Positions 53,189 through 62,010 of a stretch of DNA of 64,000 nt are shown here, one piece after another (the first letter of the stretch is position 1; each line of letters opens with the position of its first letter). Source of the stretch: Fibrobacterota bacterium (GTDB lineage: Bacteria; Fibrobacterota; Chitinivibrionia; Chitinivibrionales; FEN-1185); the NCBI GenBank assembly GCA_003165595.1, contig PLWQ01000025.1:86925-150924 (forward strand). The letters run 5' to 3'. A program made the position numbers and the translations under genes. The notes under the pieces are model-generated. The model searched no databases, was not told where the DNA came from, and worked only from the letters and a program-made list of their open reading frames with translations.

Positions 53189-53938
53189 CTACTTCTTCTT
53201 CATCACCAGGTAGTCCTGATACGGTTTGGGAAATTGCGGCTGTCCCACATTCCAATTGCCGTATTCAACGAACGTTTTTTCAAACCCGGCTTTCTCGTAC
53301 AGTTGCAGAACGTCGTTTTCATTATGCGCGATCATTTTCTCCGGCGTGTCGCGGTTGAACGCAAGGCTCTTCTGTTCCGGGCGCGCCGGCGCATAGGTGA
53401 TGGGTTGACCGCCGATGTTTATCGTCATGTTTTCGCGCAGAAGGAAAAACGTTGCAAAAAGTCTGCCGTCCTTGCGCAGTATGCGGGAAATTTCCCGGAG
53501 GTAATTGTTGACATCAGGCAAGAACATATGCGTAAACAGGGAAACGGCAAGCACAAAAGAAAACTGGTTGTCCGGAAATGGAAACCGGAAGGTATTTGCC
53601 TGTATGGAACCAGCCTTGTTGTATTCACCCGAATAGACGTCCACGTGGAGGAACTTGCACTGAGGGTATTTCCGGGCGATATTCGCGTTGCTCCAGTCAA
53701 TGAGGGGTTTCAGGTTGTCGAGCCCCACATACTGTCCGCCCGACAGATACTCGGCAATGTGGATGGCGACCCTGCCGCAGCCGCAGCCGATGTCGAGGAC
53801 CGAATCGGCCGGCGTGAGTCCGCCGAGTTTGACAAGCCTGTTGAACTCGTACTGTCCCCACATCACGTAAGATTCCTCTTCGTAGAACGGCCCGACGCCC
53901 AGCCGGATATCCAGGGGCGGAATGAGACTTGGATCCAT
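53189..53938 (-). CDS. Class I SAM-dependent methyltransferase
   Basis: 249 residues from the ATG at 53938 (AGAGGAA upstream). The SAM-binding motif is DIGCGCGRVAIHIAEYL, followed by GLDNLKPLIDW (acidic motif II) and LAVSLFTHM. C-terminal strands fit a methyltransf_11/25-type enzyme acting on a small molecule or sugar. Part of the run of minus-strand transferase genes (50990-56019). Confidence 0.85.
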   Translation of the reverse strand: MDPSLIPPLDIRLGVGPFYEEESYVMWGQYEFNRLVKLGGLTPADSVLDIGCGCGRVAIHIAEYLSGGQYVGLDNLKPLIDWSNANIARKYPQCKFLHVDVYSGEYNKAGSIQANTFRFPFPDNQFSFVLAVSLFTHMFLPDVNNYLREISRILRKDGRLFATFFLLRENMTINIGGQPITYAPARPEQKSLAFNRDTPEKMIAHNENDVLQLYEKAGFEKTFVEYGNWNVGQPQFPKPYQDYLVMKKK

Positions 53939-54097
53939 ATCGGTTCCTCTGAAAAGTGAAGTTGTGTTTCCTCTGCCGGCACCGCACGTGCCGACAACCG
54001 TACGTTCTATGACTCTCGTTCGACGTTGCTTCAAGCTATACCCGGCAGCCGTGATGCACGGCCCGTCCTTTTGCCGAACAGCTCCGGGAAACCGTGT

Positions 54098-54958
54098 TTA
54101 CGGGAGCAGAACGAGATTGCACCATCGCACGCCGTCGTAGCGGGCAAACAATTCCGGAAATTGCTCAACCATGTTCTGCTTTGCCGTCCCGTCTTCCTTT
54201 AGTTCCACGAATGTCGAAAAGTTGCCCTTGACAATTGCCGCAATTTCCTCGCGGGGAATGCCGGACCGATCCAGGCCGTAGGGCCAGAATTCTATCACCC
54301 AGGGTATGGCGCGTCTGGCGAGCACGTTTTGTGCGCCCTTCAAGACATGACCTTCGCTGCCCTGCGTATCCGACTTGATAAGCGCCACGTTTGAGATGTC
54401 GATGGACGACTTTTCCACCATTGCGTCAAGCGTGGCGCAGGTAACCGAAATGCGCCTGCGCATTGCCTCGTTGTAGCTGCCCGCGCCCGGGTCTTTGTAC
54501 CGGACCCGGTGATCGCCGAAATTATCGGCCGACAGCTCGAATTCGACCTCTCCCTGCCTGCTTCCGAGAGCGAGGTTGAACGGCTTGATGACGTTGCCGA
54601 GCTTGTTGATCTTTACGTTGTAGTCGAGCAGGTGAAAGTTGTTCGGGTCCGGCTCGAACGCGGCGATTGTTGTGAACCTGCCGTCGAGGGCAAGCGGAAT
54701 GCTCGCGGTTCCGATGTTCGCGCCGATGTCGACAAAGCCGTGTTTTTGCGGGTCAAGGTGAACGTAGTCAAAGAAGCGCAGCATCTCACGGTATCCGTAT
54801 TCCCCTTCGGCAAGCAGCGAATGGCCGATGTCGGTGTCTTTTATGTCAACCATGAAGTCGCCGTGGTTGGTTTCACATACAATGCGTTTCATGCGCAATT
54901 CGCCGGCGGCCTGCGCAATGAGGTTCAGAAGGTGTCTGCGTTGCTGAACATCCAGCAT
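54098..54958 (-). CDS. FkbM family methyltransferase
   Basis: 286 residues. FVDIGANIGTASIPLAL is the SAM loop and FEPDPNNFHLLDYNVKIN the FkbM signature; the C-terminal half has LIKSDTQGSEGHVLKGAQ and WVIEFWPYGL. FkbM enzymes methylate hydroxyl groups of polyketides or glycans; a glycan target fits the neighbourhood. Confidence 0.9.
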   Translation of the reverse strand: MLDVQQRRHLLNLIAQAAGELRMKRIVCETNHGDFMVDIKDTDIGHSLLAEGEYGYREMLRFFDYVHLDPQKHGFVDIGANIGTASIPLALDGRFTTIAAFEPDPNNFHLLDYNVKINKLGNVIKPFNLALGSRQGEVEFELSADNFGDHRVRYKDPGAGSYNEAMRRRISVTCATLDAMVEKSSIDISNVALIKSDTQGSEGHVLKGAQNVLARRAIPWVIEFWPYGLDRSGIPREEIAAIVKGNFSTFVELKEDGTAKQNMVEQFPELFARYDGVRWCNLVLLP

Positions 54959-55062
54959 GGTGGTTCCTTACGTTGTAATCGGAACCCCGCTCACCCCAAA
55001 AGGGCGCACCGGACAATGTGCCCCGTGGCGCTCCCTTAGGGAGATGGAGGGGAAAGTACTGT

Positions 55063-56019
55063 CTATGTCGTGACGTTCTCCGCAAGAGCCTGGCGCACCG
55101 TGACGTTTGCGCCGGTGGAGAGGTCGATCACCGGCATGTCGCCTATAACGGTTTTCCGTTCCGGAAAGGAAAGATAGGTAAGCCTGCCCGCCGGATCGAC
55201 CGATTCGCGGAATTTGGCCCGCACATAACCCTGTTCCGCAGAAAGGACGGGTAATCTACCCACCTTGTCTTTGCGAACGAAATAGGCGTTGTTGCCCTGG
55301 CTGTTCGACCCGACAAACGCATAGCCCTTCTTCTCCGCAAGCATGCAGAACGCGGCGATCGAGCAGCCGAAATACACCCCGGAATAATGCGCCTTGTGCC
55401 GCACGAACCGCGGATCGTAAGGAATGGTGAGCGCCTTTTTCCAGCCCAGGGTGCTGTTGTATTCGGTGATGACGATAATCGGGTTCACGGCGGTAATGGC
55501 GTCCCAGATCCAGTAATCGTTGCCGTCCACGTCAATCGAGAGTATGCCGATTTCGTCCTTGTAGCCATTCTCCGAAATCAAGCTATTGATATTGTCCCGG
55601 TCGATAAAAGCGCAGACCGCGTTGAGTTCGTGGCGCCACCGAAGCACGTCCTGCTGGATAAACTGGACGTTCTCCCTGCTGCCGTCCATCACGAGTCCCG
55701 ACCAGTTGTCGTTATATAAGAGGAACCGCGTGTTGGATTCGACATAGTTCTCCACGCCGAATTCCACGAAGGTCCGCCGCGACGGTGGAATGTCAATGGC
55801 GTGAATCAGGTACTGGATTATGCCATCGTCGCCGAACTGGGAATAGACCTTGAACTCGGCATCGCGGATGTCGTTGTATATGCCCTGCTGCCGTATCTGG
55901 TTGATAAGGGCTTTTGCGGAGAGGTGGAGGCCTGCGTCAACCTTGTTCTGGGCCTGGTTGAGCCGGATGAGAAGGTAAATGATCTGGTCGAGTTTGTTGT
56001 CCAGCGCAGGATCGCCCAT
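55063..56019 (-). CDS. FkbM-like uncharacterised methyltransferase-fold protein
   Basis: 318 residues from the ATG at 56019. FVEFGVENYVESNTRFLLYN, WSGLVMDGSRENV and ILSIDVDGNDYWIWDAI resemble the FkbM-type fold, but the Gly-rich SAM loop is not intact. These proteins occur in LPS and capsule clusters without established function. Upstream are a short AT-rich stretch and the TMTC genes on the other strand. Confidence 0.7.
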   Translation of the reverse strand: MGDPALDNKLDQIIYLLIRLNQAQNKVDAGLHLSAKALINQIRQQGIYNDIRDAEFKVYSQFGDDGIIQYLIHAIDIPPSRRTFVEFGVENYVESNTRFLLYNDNWSGLVMDGSRENVQFIQQDVLRWRHELNAVCAFIDRDNINSLISENGYKDEIGILSIDVDGNDYWIWDAITAVNPIIVITEYNSTLGWKKALTIPYDPRFVRHKAHYSGVYFGCSIAAFCMLAEKKGYAFVGSNSQGNNAYFVRKDKVGRLPVLSAEQGYVRAKFRESVDPAGRLTYLSFPERKTVIGDMPVIDLSTGANVTVRQALAENVTT

Positions 56020-56291
56020 GAATGGTCCTTGGTTGCGGAATTGTGCGGATATACCGGATGGCGCATCGGCGCCCGCCGTTCGCTTCTGAAACACGCACCT
56101 ATTATTATATGTATCGGATATGCAAAAAAAAACATTAAAATGCCGCGCGTTGCCGGAGGTTGCGGCGTCGTACTCGTGGTCTGCTCGTTGGAGAAAATAG
56201 TATACTTGAGGTGCGCGCCCGGCTTTGGCGGCAAGCGCTTTCGACGCCGATTGCGTGTTTGCCCGACTTGATTTATGAGCTACGGCTCCTT

Positions 56292-58196
56292 ATGAACAAA
56301 CGAAAGACGCTGTACGCAATTCTCTTTGTGCTGATCGTCTGCACGGGTTTTGCCTACTGGAAGATTGATAAATGCGACTTCGTAAGCATCGACGATCATC
56401 AGTACGTCTTGAAGAACCCGCATGTTATGTCCGGTATCAACCGGCAGACGGTACTGTGGGCCTTCACCTCGTTTGAGGCTGCAAACTGGCATCCGCTTAC
56501 CTGGTTGTCGCATGCCGTGGACTGCTCGCTCTACGGCAAGAGGCCGGCCGGCCACCATCTTACCAACCTTCTGCTGCACCTGATAAACACGCTGCTTCTA
56601 TTCTTTGTTCTGCGAGTTATGACCGGCTCGGTATGGCGTTGCGCTCTGGTTGCCGCATTGTTCGGCGTGCATCCGCTTCATGTTGAATCGGTTGCCTGGA
56701 TTTCGGAGCGAAAAGACGTGCTCAGCACGATGTTCATGTTTCTGTCGTTGCTTTGCTATGCGCGATACGCCGCGCGGCGCTCGGCCGGTTCCTATGCAGG
56801 ATCGCTCGCGTTTTTCTGCTGCGGGCTTCTTTCGAAGCCCATGATAGTGACGCTTCCCTTTCTCCTGCTGCTGCTCGATTTCTGGCCCCTGCGGAGATTG
56901 GCAAGGCGCCGTGATCCGTCGGGTTCCCCGGCAACAGCGTCGCCTTTCGCATCCGTTAATCTCAAGTTTCTTCTGGCGGAGAAAATTCCATTTATCGCGC
57001 TGTCGGCTGCTTCGTGCGTCGTGACCGTCATTGCCCAGCGCATCGGCGACGCTATCGTAAAAACCAACGAACTGTCGCTAGCCGACAGGCTTGGCAATGC
57101 AGTCGTGTCCTATGCAACCTATTTCCAAAAGACGTTCTGGCCGTCGCATCTTGCCTTCTTTTATCCGATTCCTCGCCATGTATCACTGCTGCAGGCAATT
57201 GTTGCAATTGCCGTTCTTGTCGCTGTTTCGTTGCTCGCTGTGATGCTCTGGCGAAAGCGGCCCTACCTGCTCACCGGATGGCTGTGGTTTCTGGGAACCC
57301 TGGTTCCCGCCATAGGGATCGTGCAGGTCGGATCTCAGGCAATGGCCGACCGGTATACCTATGTCCCGATCGTAGGCCTGTTTATTGCCGCAACATGGTT
57401 GCTGTACGATATGAGCAGATGTAGCAGGCTTGTTCGAATCATTGCAACCGCCGGCTGCATCGCCGTTGTCTGCGCACTAGCGCTGCGGACGCGCGTCGAG
57501 TGCGGCTATTGGAAAAGCGATAATACGCTTGCAAATCGCGCTTTGGCCGTCACGAAAGACAATTTTTTCGCCTACGGCATCAAGGGCAATTACCTCATGG
57601 ATTCGCTCCGGTACGACGAAGCAGCCGACTGTTTCCGCAGGTCGCTTGCATTGCGGCCCACGCAAACATCGCCCCGGGTCAATATAGGCCTGATTCTTCT
57701 TAGACAAGGAAAGCCGCGCGACGCCATCGATGCCTTTAACGGTGTATTTTCGCTGGATTCCAACAACACGCTGGCAAACCTCGATTGCGGCAACGCCTAC
57801 GGTATGCTGGGCGATACGCAGTCGGCAATCAGGTGCTACCGGCGGGCCATCGCGGTGGATCCGAAGTTTTCCGCAGCCTTGCACAATCTCGGCGTCACCT
57901 ACGCCTCAATGCACGACTACCCCGATTGCCGGCGCTGCTTGCGGGATGCCGTTGCCGTCAATCCCGAAGACGCCGAATCGTTTCTGGCGCTCGGGAAGTG
58001 CACCCTGCTCGGTAACGAGCCGGTCGAGGCTATCTCGTGGTTTCGAAAGTCCCTGTTGCTGGCTCCCCGTCATTCCGATACGCACCGGCAGTTGGCGGCG
58101 GCATTTGAAGCTTGCGGCAGGAAAGATTCGGCCCGGATCGAGAATGCCGTTGCGGATTCGCTGGCGTTGCTTGACAAGAAAAACTCAAAACCGTAG
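56292..58196 (+). CDS. TMTC-like GT-C mannosyltransferase with TPRs, copy 1
   Basis: 634 residues from the ATG at 56292. The N-terminal 420 residues have about ten hydrophobic helices. An early acidic DDHQYVLKNPHV loop, WHPLTWLSH and ISERKDVLSTMFMFL match the DUF1736-containing family of animal TMTC O-mannosyltransferases and bacterial relatives. TPR repeats follow (YDEAADCFRRSLALRPT, about 440-625). A polyprenyl-phosphate sugar donor is expected and the acceptor is a protein or lipid at the outer face of the inner membrane. The ATG lies close behind the divergent gene; tandem with copy 2, ten bases away. Confidence 0.87.
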   Translation: MNKRKTLYAILFVLIVCTGFAYWKIDKCDFVSIDDHQYVLKNPHVMSGINRQTVLWAFTSFEAANWHPLTWLSHAVDCSLYGKRPAGHHLTNLLLHLINTLLLFFVLRVMTGSVWRCALVAALFGVHPLHVESVAWISERKDVLSTMFMFLSLLCYARYAARRSAGSYAGSLAFFCCGLLSKPMIVTLPFLLLLLDFWPLRRLARRRDPSGSPATASPFASVNLKFLLAEKIPFIALSAASCVVTVIAQRIGDAIVKTNELSLADRLGNAVVSYATYFQKTFWPSHLAFFYPIPRHVSLLQAIVAIAVLVAVSLLAVMLWRKRPYLLTGWLWFLGTLVPAIGIVQVGSQAMADRYTYVPIVGLFIAATWLLYDMSRCSRLVRIIATAGCIAVVCALALRTRVECGYWKSDNTLANRALAVTKDNFFAYGIKGNYLMDSLRYDEAADCFRRSLALRPTQTSPRVNIGLILLRQGKPRDAIDAFNGVFSLDSNNTLANLDCGNAYGMLGDTQSAIRCYRRAIAVDPKFSAALHNLGVTYASMHDYPDCRRCLRDAVAVNPEDAESFLALGKCTLLGNEPVEAISWFRKSLLLAPRHSDTHRQLAAAFEACGRKDSARIENAVADSLALLDKKNSKP

Positions 58197-58205
58197 CAGG
58201 CGCCC

Positions 58206-60386
58206 GTGCATTTTCTCCCTGCATTTTCCCGGCAAGAAACGCTCAGGCCGATTATTATTGCGGCGCTGGCCGCAGCCACGCTGTGGGTCTATTGGCCGGT
58301 TCAGGATTATCCGTTTGTCAATTATGACGATGCGGAATATGTTTACGACAATCCCCGCGTGCAATCCGGCCTCACGCCGGACAATATCCTCTGGGCATTC
58401 CGCTCAACCCAGGCGGGCAACTGGCATCCGGTGACGTGGCTTTCCCTCATGCTCGACCACGAGCTGTTTGGAAACAATCCGGGCGGATATCATATCACCA
58501 ACCTCTGCCTGCATCTTGTTAACGCGATTCTCCTTTTTGTCGTACTGCTCAACATCACCGGGGCGTTGTGGCGCAGCGCGCTCGTTGCATTCCTTTTTGC
58601 ATTGCACCCCCTGCATGTTGAATCCGTTGCCTGGGTCTCGGAACGCAAAGATCTTCTCTGCGCCTGCTTCATGTTCCTGTGTTTGTGGACCTATGGCCAT
58701 TATGTCAAGCAGCAACGGCCGGGGCTCTACGGTGGGACGCTCCTGTACTTTGTGCTGGGGTTGATGGCGAAGCCGATGCTTGTAACGCTGCCGTTTGTCC
58801 TGCTGCTTCTGGACTATTGGCCCCTGGGCCGATTTTCCCGCCGGGCCGCAAAGAATACGGCGCCTGCTTCCGCAAGAGCCGGCGGAAGCGCGAGCCGTGT
58901 TGCGTGGCAATTGATTCTGGAGAAAATTCCATTTTTGCTATTGACAATAGCCGCATGTTGTATCACGCTGTACGCGCAGAAAGAATCAGTGGCACATTGT
59001 GCTGCGGGTTCTCGAATCGCCAATGCCGTTCTTTCCTATGCGGGATATTTGCTGCATACCGTATGGCCGGTTCACCTGGCCTTTCTGTATCCCTTTCGGT
59101 CAACAATCCCGTTTCCTTTGGTTGCGCTATCGATTCTGGTTCTAGGCGCGATATCGTTTGCTTCTGCAAAGACACTGGTCCGCGCCCCCTGGTTTCTTGT
59201 TGGATGGCTTTGGTTTTTGGGAACGCTGGTCCCGGTTATCGGCATCATACAGGTTGGCGAGCAAGCGATGGCGGATCGCTACACGTATGTCCCGCTCATC
59301 GGAGTATTCATGATCATTGCCTGGGAAGCAGCGCGCTTTGTCTCGGGAAAACCGTTTCGAAAGTCCATTGTCGCGGCATGCGCCGTCGTGACGCTCGCCG
59401 CGCTATCCGTGGTTGCAAGGCAGCAGGTTGGAAATTGGCGGGACAGCGTTGCCCTGTTTCGTCATGCGCTGGCCGTCACCCGAGACAACCATGTTGCGCA
59501 CAATAATCTGGGCAAGGTTTTCTATGAACAAAATCAACTTGACAGTTCGCTGCATCACCTTTCAATGGCGATCGGAATCGTTCCCACCTATTCCATAGCC
59601 CTCTACAATGTCGGAAGCATTCTCAAGCAACAGGGCAAACCCGGCGAAGCGCTTCCGTACCTTCAAAAAGCGGTAGAATCTGATTCAATATATACGTATG
59701 CCCTTGTTTGTCTTGCAGAAACATATGAGTTGTTGGGCAACGATTCATCTGCCGAGATCTACTATAGGAAAGCAATTGCGAGTCATGGTGATTGCTTTAC
59801 CGCCTGGTACCGGCTTGCCATAGGCATGTACAACCGTAATTGTCTCGACAGCGCAATCGCATGTCTTGACACCGTGCTTGGTCGCTGGCCAAATACCTGG
59901 GGAGCGCACTATTACCTTGGCTTGGCTCTCAGCAGGAAAAACAACATAAATGGTTCCTCTCTGCATTTTTCCGAAGCCATTCGCCTTAATCCGACATCCT
60001 GGATGCCGTATGCCGCCTTTGGCGAGGACTTGTCGAAACGCGGGCATTTCGCCGGCGCGATACAATTGTATACGATGGCTGTTCGCCTTGTCCCCGACAG
60101 CCTTCAGCCGCGGCTCGACCGCGCAATCGCCTTCACCCTGGAAAACAAATTGGATTCCGCAATTGCAGACTACCGGCTCCTCCTGCGTTTGAAGCCCGAA
60201 TTTGCCGATGCCCATTTCTACCTGGGACAAGTGTACGAGCGGATTAACATGCGGGATTCCGCGCTTTTCCATTTTCGCGAGGCAGTCAGGATCAGTCCAA
60301 CGAATTCCGAGTTCAGCAGCCGGCTGCATGGCGTCGCTGGCCCTCTTCGTCGCAAAGGGACGAATCCGGGAGACGCGGGGCGGTGA
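58206..60386 (+). CDS. TMTC-like GT-C mannosyltransferase with TPRs, copy 2
   Basis: 726 residues from a GTG at 58206. Same plan as the preceding gene: acidic loop YDDAEYVYDNPRV, WHPVTWLSLM, WVSERKDLLCACFMFL, about ten transmembrane helices, then a longer C-terminal TPR array (about 430-700; DSSLHHLSMAIGIVPT, NGSSLHFSEAIRLNPT). It is a paralogue of copy 1, diverged well beyond recent duplication. Separate acceptor specificity, set by TPR-bound protein partners, is plausible. Confidence 0.87.
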   Translation: MHFLPAFSRQETLRPIIIAALAAATLWVYWPVQDYPFVNYDDAEYVYDNPRVQSGLTPDNILWAFRSTQAGNWHPVTWLSLMLDHELFGNNPGGYHITNLCLHLVNAILLFVVLLNITGALWRSALVAFLFALHPLHVESVAWVSERKDLLCACFMFLCLWTYGHYVKQQRPGLYGGTLLYFVLGLMAKPMLVTLPFVLLLLDYWPLGRFSRRAAKNTAPASARAGGSASRVAWQLILEKIPFLLLTIAACCITLYAQKESVAHCAAGSRIANAVLSYAGYLLHTVWPVHLAFLYPFRSTIPFPLVALSILVLGAISFASAKTLVRAPWFLVGWLWFLGTLVPVIGIIQVGEQAMADRYTYVPLIGVFMIIAWEAARFVSGKPFRKSIVAACAVVTLAALSVVARQQVGNWRDSVALFRHALAVTRDNHVAHNNLGKVFYEQNQLDSSLHHLSMAIGIVPTYSIALYNVGSILKQQGKPGEALPYLQKAVESDSIYTYALVCLAETYELLGNDSSAEIYYRKAIASHGDCFTAWYRLAIGMYNRNCLDSAIACLDTVLGRWPNTWGAHYYLGLALSRKNNINGSSLHFSEAIRLNPTSWMPYAAFGEDLSKRGHFAGAIQLYTMAVRLVPDSLQPRLDRAIAFTLENKLDSAIADYRLLLRLKPEFADAHFYLGQVYERINMRDSALFHFREAVRISPTNSEFSSRLHGVAGPLRRKGTNPGDAGR

Positions 60387-60437
60387 CTTCTGTTCCGATT
60401 GATAATGCGCACGTCTCGCGCACTGTTGCAAACAAAG

Positions 60438-60466
60438 AAGCCCCGACTCTTTCGAGGCCGGGGCTT
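60438..60466. terminator. Bidirectional terminator between TMTC2 and pilin B
   Basis: AAGCCCCG / CGGGGCTT with inner stem ACTC-TTTC-GAG. T-rich on both sides; serves the convergent ends of the GT-C gene (plus) and the prepilin (minus). Confidence 0.75.
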
Positions 60467-60491
60467 TCTGCTTCAACCGTTTTGACCGCAG

Positions 60492-60923
60492 TTATCTCCA
60501 ACTTGGGCAGTACCTCTGCAAATTACTCGTGCAGAACTTCGAATTGGTTTGATCGATGGCGCCATAGTCCGCGGTCGTTGTCGCTCCAAATCCAGGGCCG
60601 GTTACGGTGGCAAGGGCCTCAAAAGAAGATGTGTTGGCACTGGGCATTGAGTAGGTGAACCATCTGCCGGCAGAGACAATATCAACATACGCGGAGTCTT
60701 TCAAAGCTTGTAAAGACGTCAGGTAGGTGCCGCCCTGCGATTGATATGCCAGCTCGCCACAGTAAATAGCCGTCAACTGAGTTGGAAATTCAGACGCTTT
60801 GGCCTTCTGGGAAGCATCCATGAATTTCGGAATCGCGACCGCGGCAAGAATGCCGATGATGACGATAACCACCATGAGTTCGACAAGGGTGAACCCCTGG
60901 GTCTTATGTAACGGATTTCTCAT
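60492..60923 (-). CDS. Type IV pilin-like prepilin B
   Basis: 143 residues. Short leader ending in Gly, then FTLVELMVVIVIIGILAAVA with the Glu5 of type IV pilins and pseudopilins (cleavage before Phe by PilD). A helix continues to SEFPTQL, then a small beta domain with C-terminal Cys loop C-x6-C (FCTSNLQRYCP). The size fits major pilin or GspG. Paralogue of pilin A at 61282; the two differ mainly in the globular part. Confidence 0.87.
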   Translation of the reverse strand: MRNPLHKTQGFTLVELMVVIVIIGILAAVAIPKFMDASQKAKASEFPTQLTAIYCGELAYQSQGGTYLTSLQALKDSAYVDIVSAGRWFTYSMPSANTSSFEALATVTGPGFGATTTADYGAIDQTNSKFCTSNLQRYCPSWR

Positions 60924-61053
60924 ACGAAGAGCCTCGGATTAGCTTTCACTTGGAACAACTCCCTGTTACAATTGCACGGCATGTTGACCATGCACTATTG
61001 AGACCTCCCTTTCCACGCATTATTGTGCTGCCGGGGTTAGACACTCTCTTCTA

Positions 61054-61082
61054 ATGGTACGTTGACTTCTTACCATTGTCAA
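61054..61082 (-). promoter_or_regulatory. Candidate promoter of pilin B
   Basis: On the minus strand, TTGACA (61082-61077), 17 bases, TACCAT. A perfect -35 and a weak -10. It would give a leader of about 125 bases before 60923. Confidence 0.45.
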
Positions 61083-61223
61083 GAGGCATTGGCAATTATT
61101 GCAGGATCCGTGATTCTGGTGTCCGGCGGCTTTCACATCTTGCCAGAGGAACTGCGCCGACTTGCCTTTGCGCAGCAGCTTCGGAAGACAGGAGTAAAGA
61201 CGTGCGTCATACGGATGCAAAAA

Positions 61224-61250
61224 AGCCCCGCCTCTTTCGAGGCCGGGGCT
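61224..61250 (-). terminator. Intrinsic terminator of pilin A
   Basis: AGCCCCG-CCTC-TTTC-GAGG-C-CGGGGCT followed, on the minus strand, by a T-run. It lies about 30 bases after the pilin A stop and shares its stem sequence with the terminator at 60438. Confidence 0.85.
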
Positions 61251-61281
61251 TCTTACGTTCACTTGAACTGTTGGGCCTGAG

Positions 61282-61746
61282 TTACTTCCAGTTCGGGCAG
61301 TATCTCTGCAAAGCAGTCGAGCAGGACTTCGCGTTGGTTTGATCGATTTGGCCAAAATCTCCTGTGGCGACAACAGAAGTTCCGACAGTGATGCCATTTG
61401 TGGCATTCCCAAATCCGGGGCTATTAACATCTGCTACGGCCGTAAAACTCGTATTGTTGGCAGCCGTCAATCCGTAGGTGAACCATCTGCTTGTGGAGGG
61501 AACATCAACGCCCCCGGAATCTCTCAGGAAGGAATATTGCGTCACATATGTGCCTTTCTCAGCCTGATATGCCATCTGGCCGGTATAAATTGCGGTCAAC
61601 TGCGTCGGGAACTCGGACGCTTTTGCCTTCTGGGACGCATCCAGGAATTTCGGAATCGCGACAGCGGCAAGTATGCCGATAATAACGATAACAACCATCA
61701 GCTCTACAAGGGTAAATCCCTTGGCTTTGTTAACGAGGAATTTCAT
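61282..61746 (-). CDS. Type IV pilin-like prepilin A
   Basis: 154 residues from the ATG at 61746; the earlier ATG at 61785 is not favoured. Leader KFLVNKAKG, then FTLVELMVVIVIIGILAAVA with Glu5 at the cleavage site. The globular part ends SCSTALQRYCPNWK with the same C-x6-C loop as pilin B. N-terminal helices of the two pilins are nearly identical and the C-terminal domains clearly related, which points to duplication followed by divergence. It could be a major pilin or a GspG-like pseudopilin; no assembly ATPase or secretin is in the window. Confidence 0.88.
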   Translation of the reverse strand: MKFLVNKAKGFTLVELMVVIVIIGILAAVAIPKFLDASQKAKASEFPTQLTAIYTGQMAYQAEKGTYVTQYSFLRDSGGVDVPSTSRWFTYGLTAANNTSFTAVADVNSPGFGNATNGITVGTSVVATGDFGQIDQTNAKSCSTALQRYCPNWK

Positions 61747-61883
61747 GATTAGCTCCTTCAGGTTGGTTTTTTCGTAATAACTCACTGATGTAAGTAAAGT
61801 TACATGGTCAAGGACTCATGCAACCGAGGAACCCTCCTTTCCTGAGCATCACAGCTCTGCTGGAGTTCAGGACTCTATATATA

Positions 61884-61912
61884 ATATTAAATTGGCGGCA
61901 TGTTCTTGTCAA
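61884..61912 (-). promoter_or_regulatory. Candidate promoter of pilin A
   Basis: On the minus strand, TTGACA (61912-61907), 17 bases, TAATAT in a strongly A/T-rich stretch. Leader of about 130 bases to the start at 61746. Confidence 0.55.
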
Positions 61913-62010
61913 GGAGATTATGAATTTTAGAGAGCAACCGCAGTGGGCTGGTTTCAATAGGACGCCGTGGGGGCCGGCGTCCAAGTTCTGAAGCCCTCAT
62001 GTTCGCGGGG

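Larger units (their letters stand above)
60924..61281. promoter_or_regulatory. Inter-pilin region with separate promoter and terminator
   Basis: Between the two minus-strand pilin genes. It holds the terminator of pilin A (61224-61250) and the candidate promoter of pilin B (61054-61082), so the genes are independently transcribed. A plus-strand frame at 61062-61280 has no ribosome site. Confidence 0.55.
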
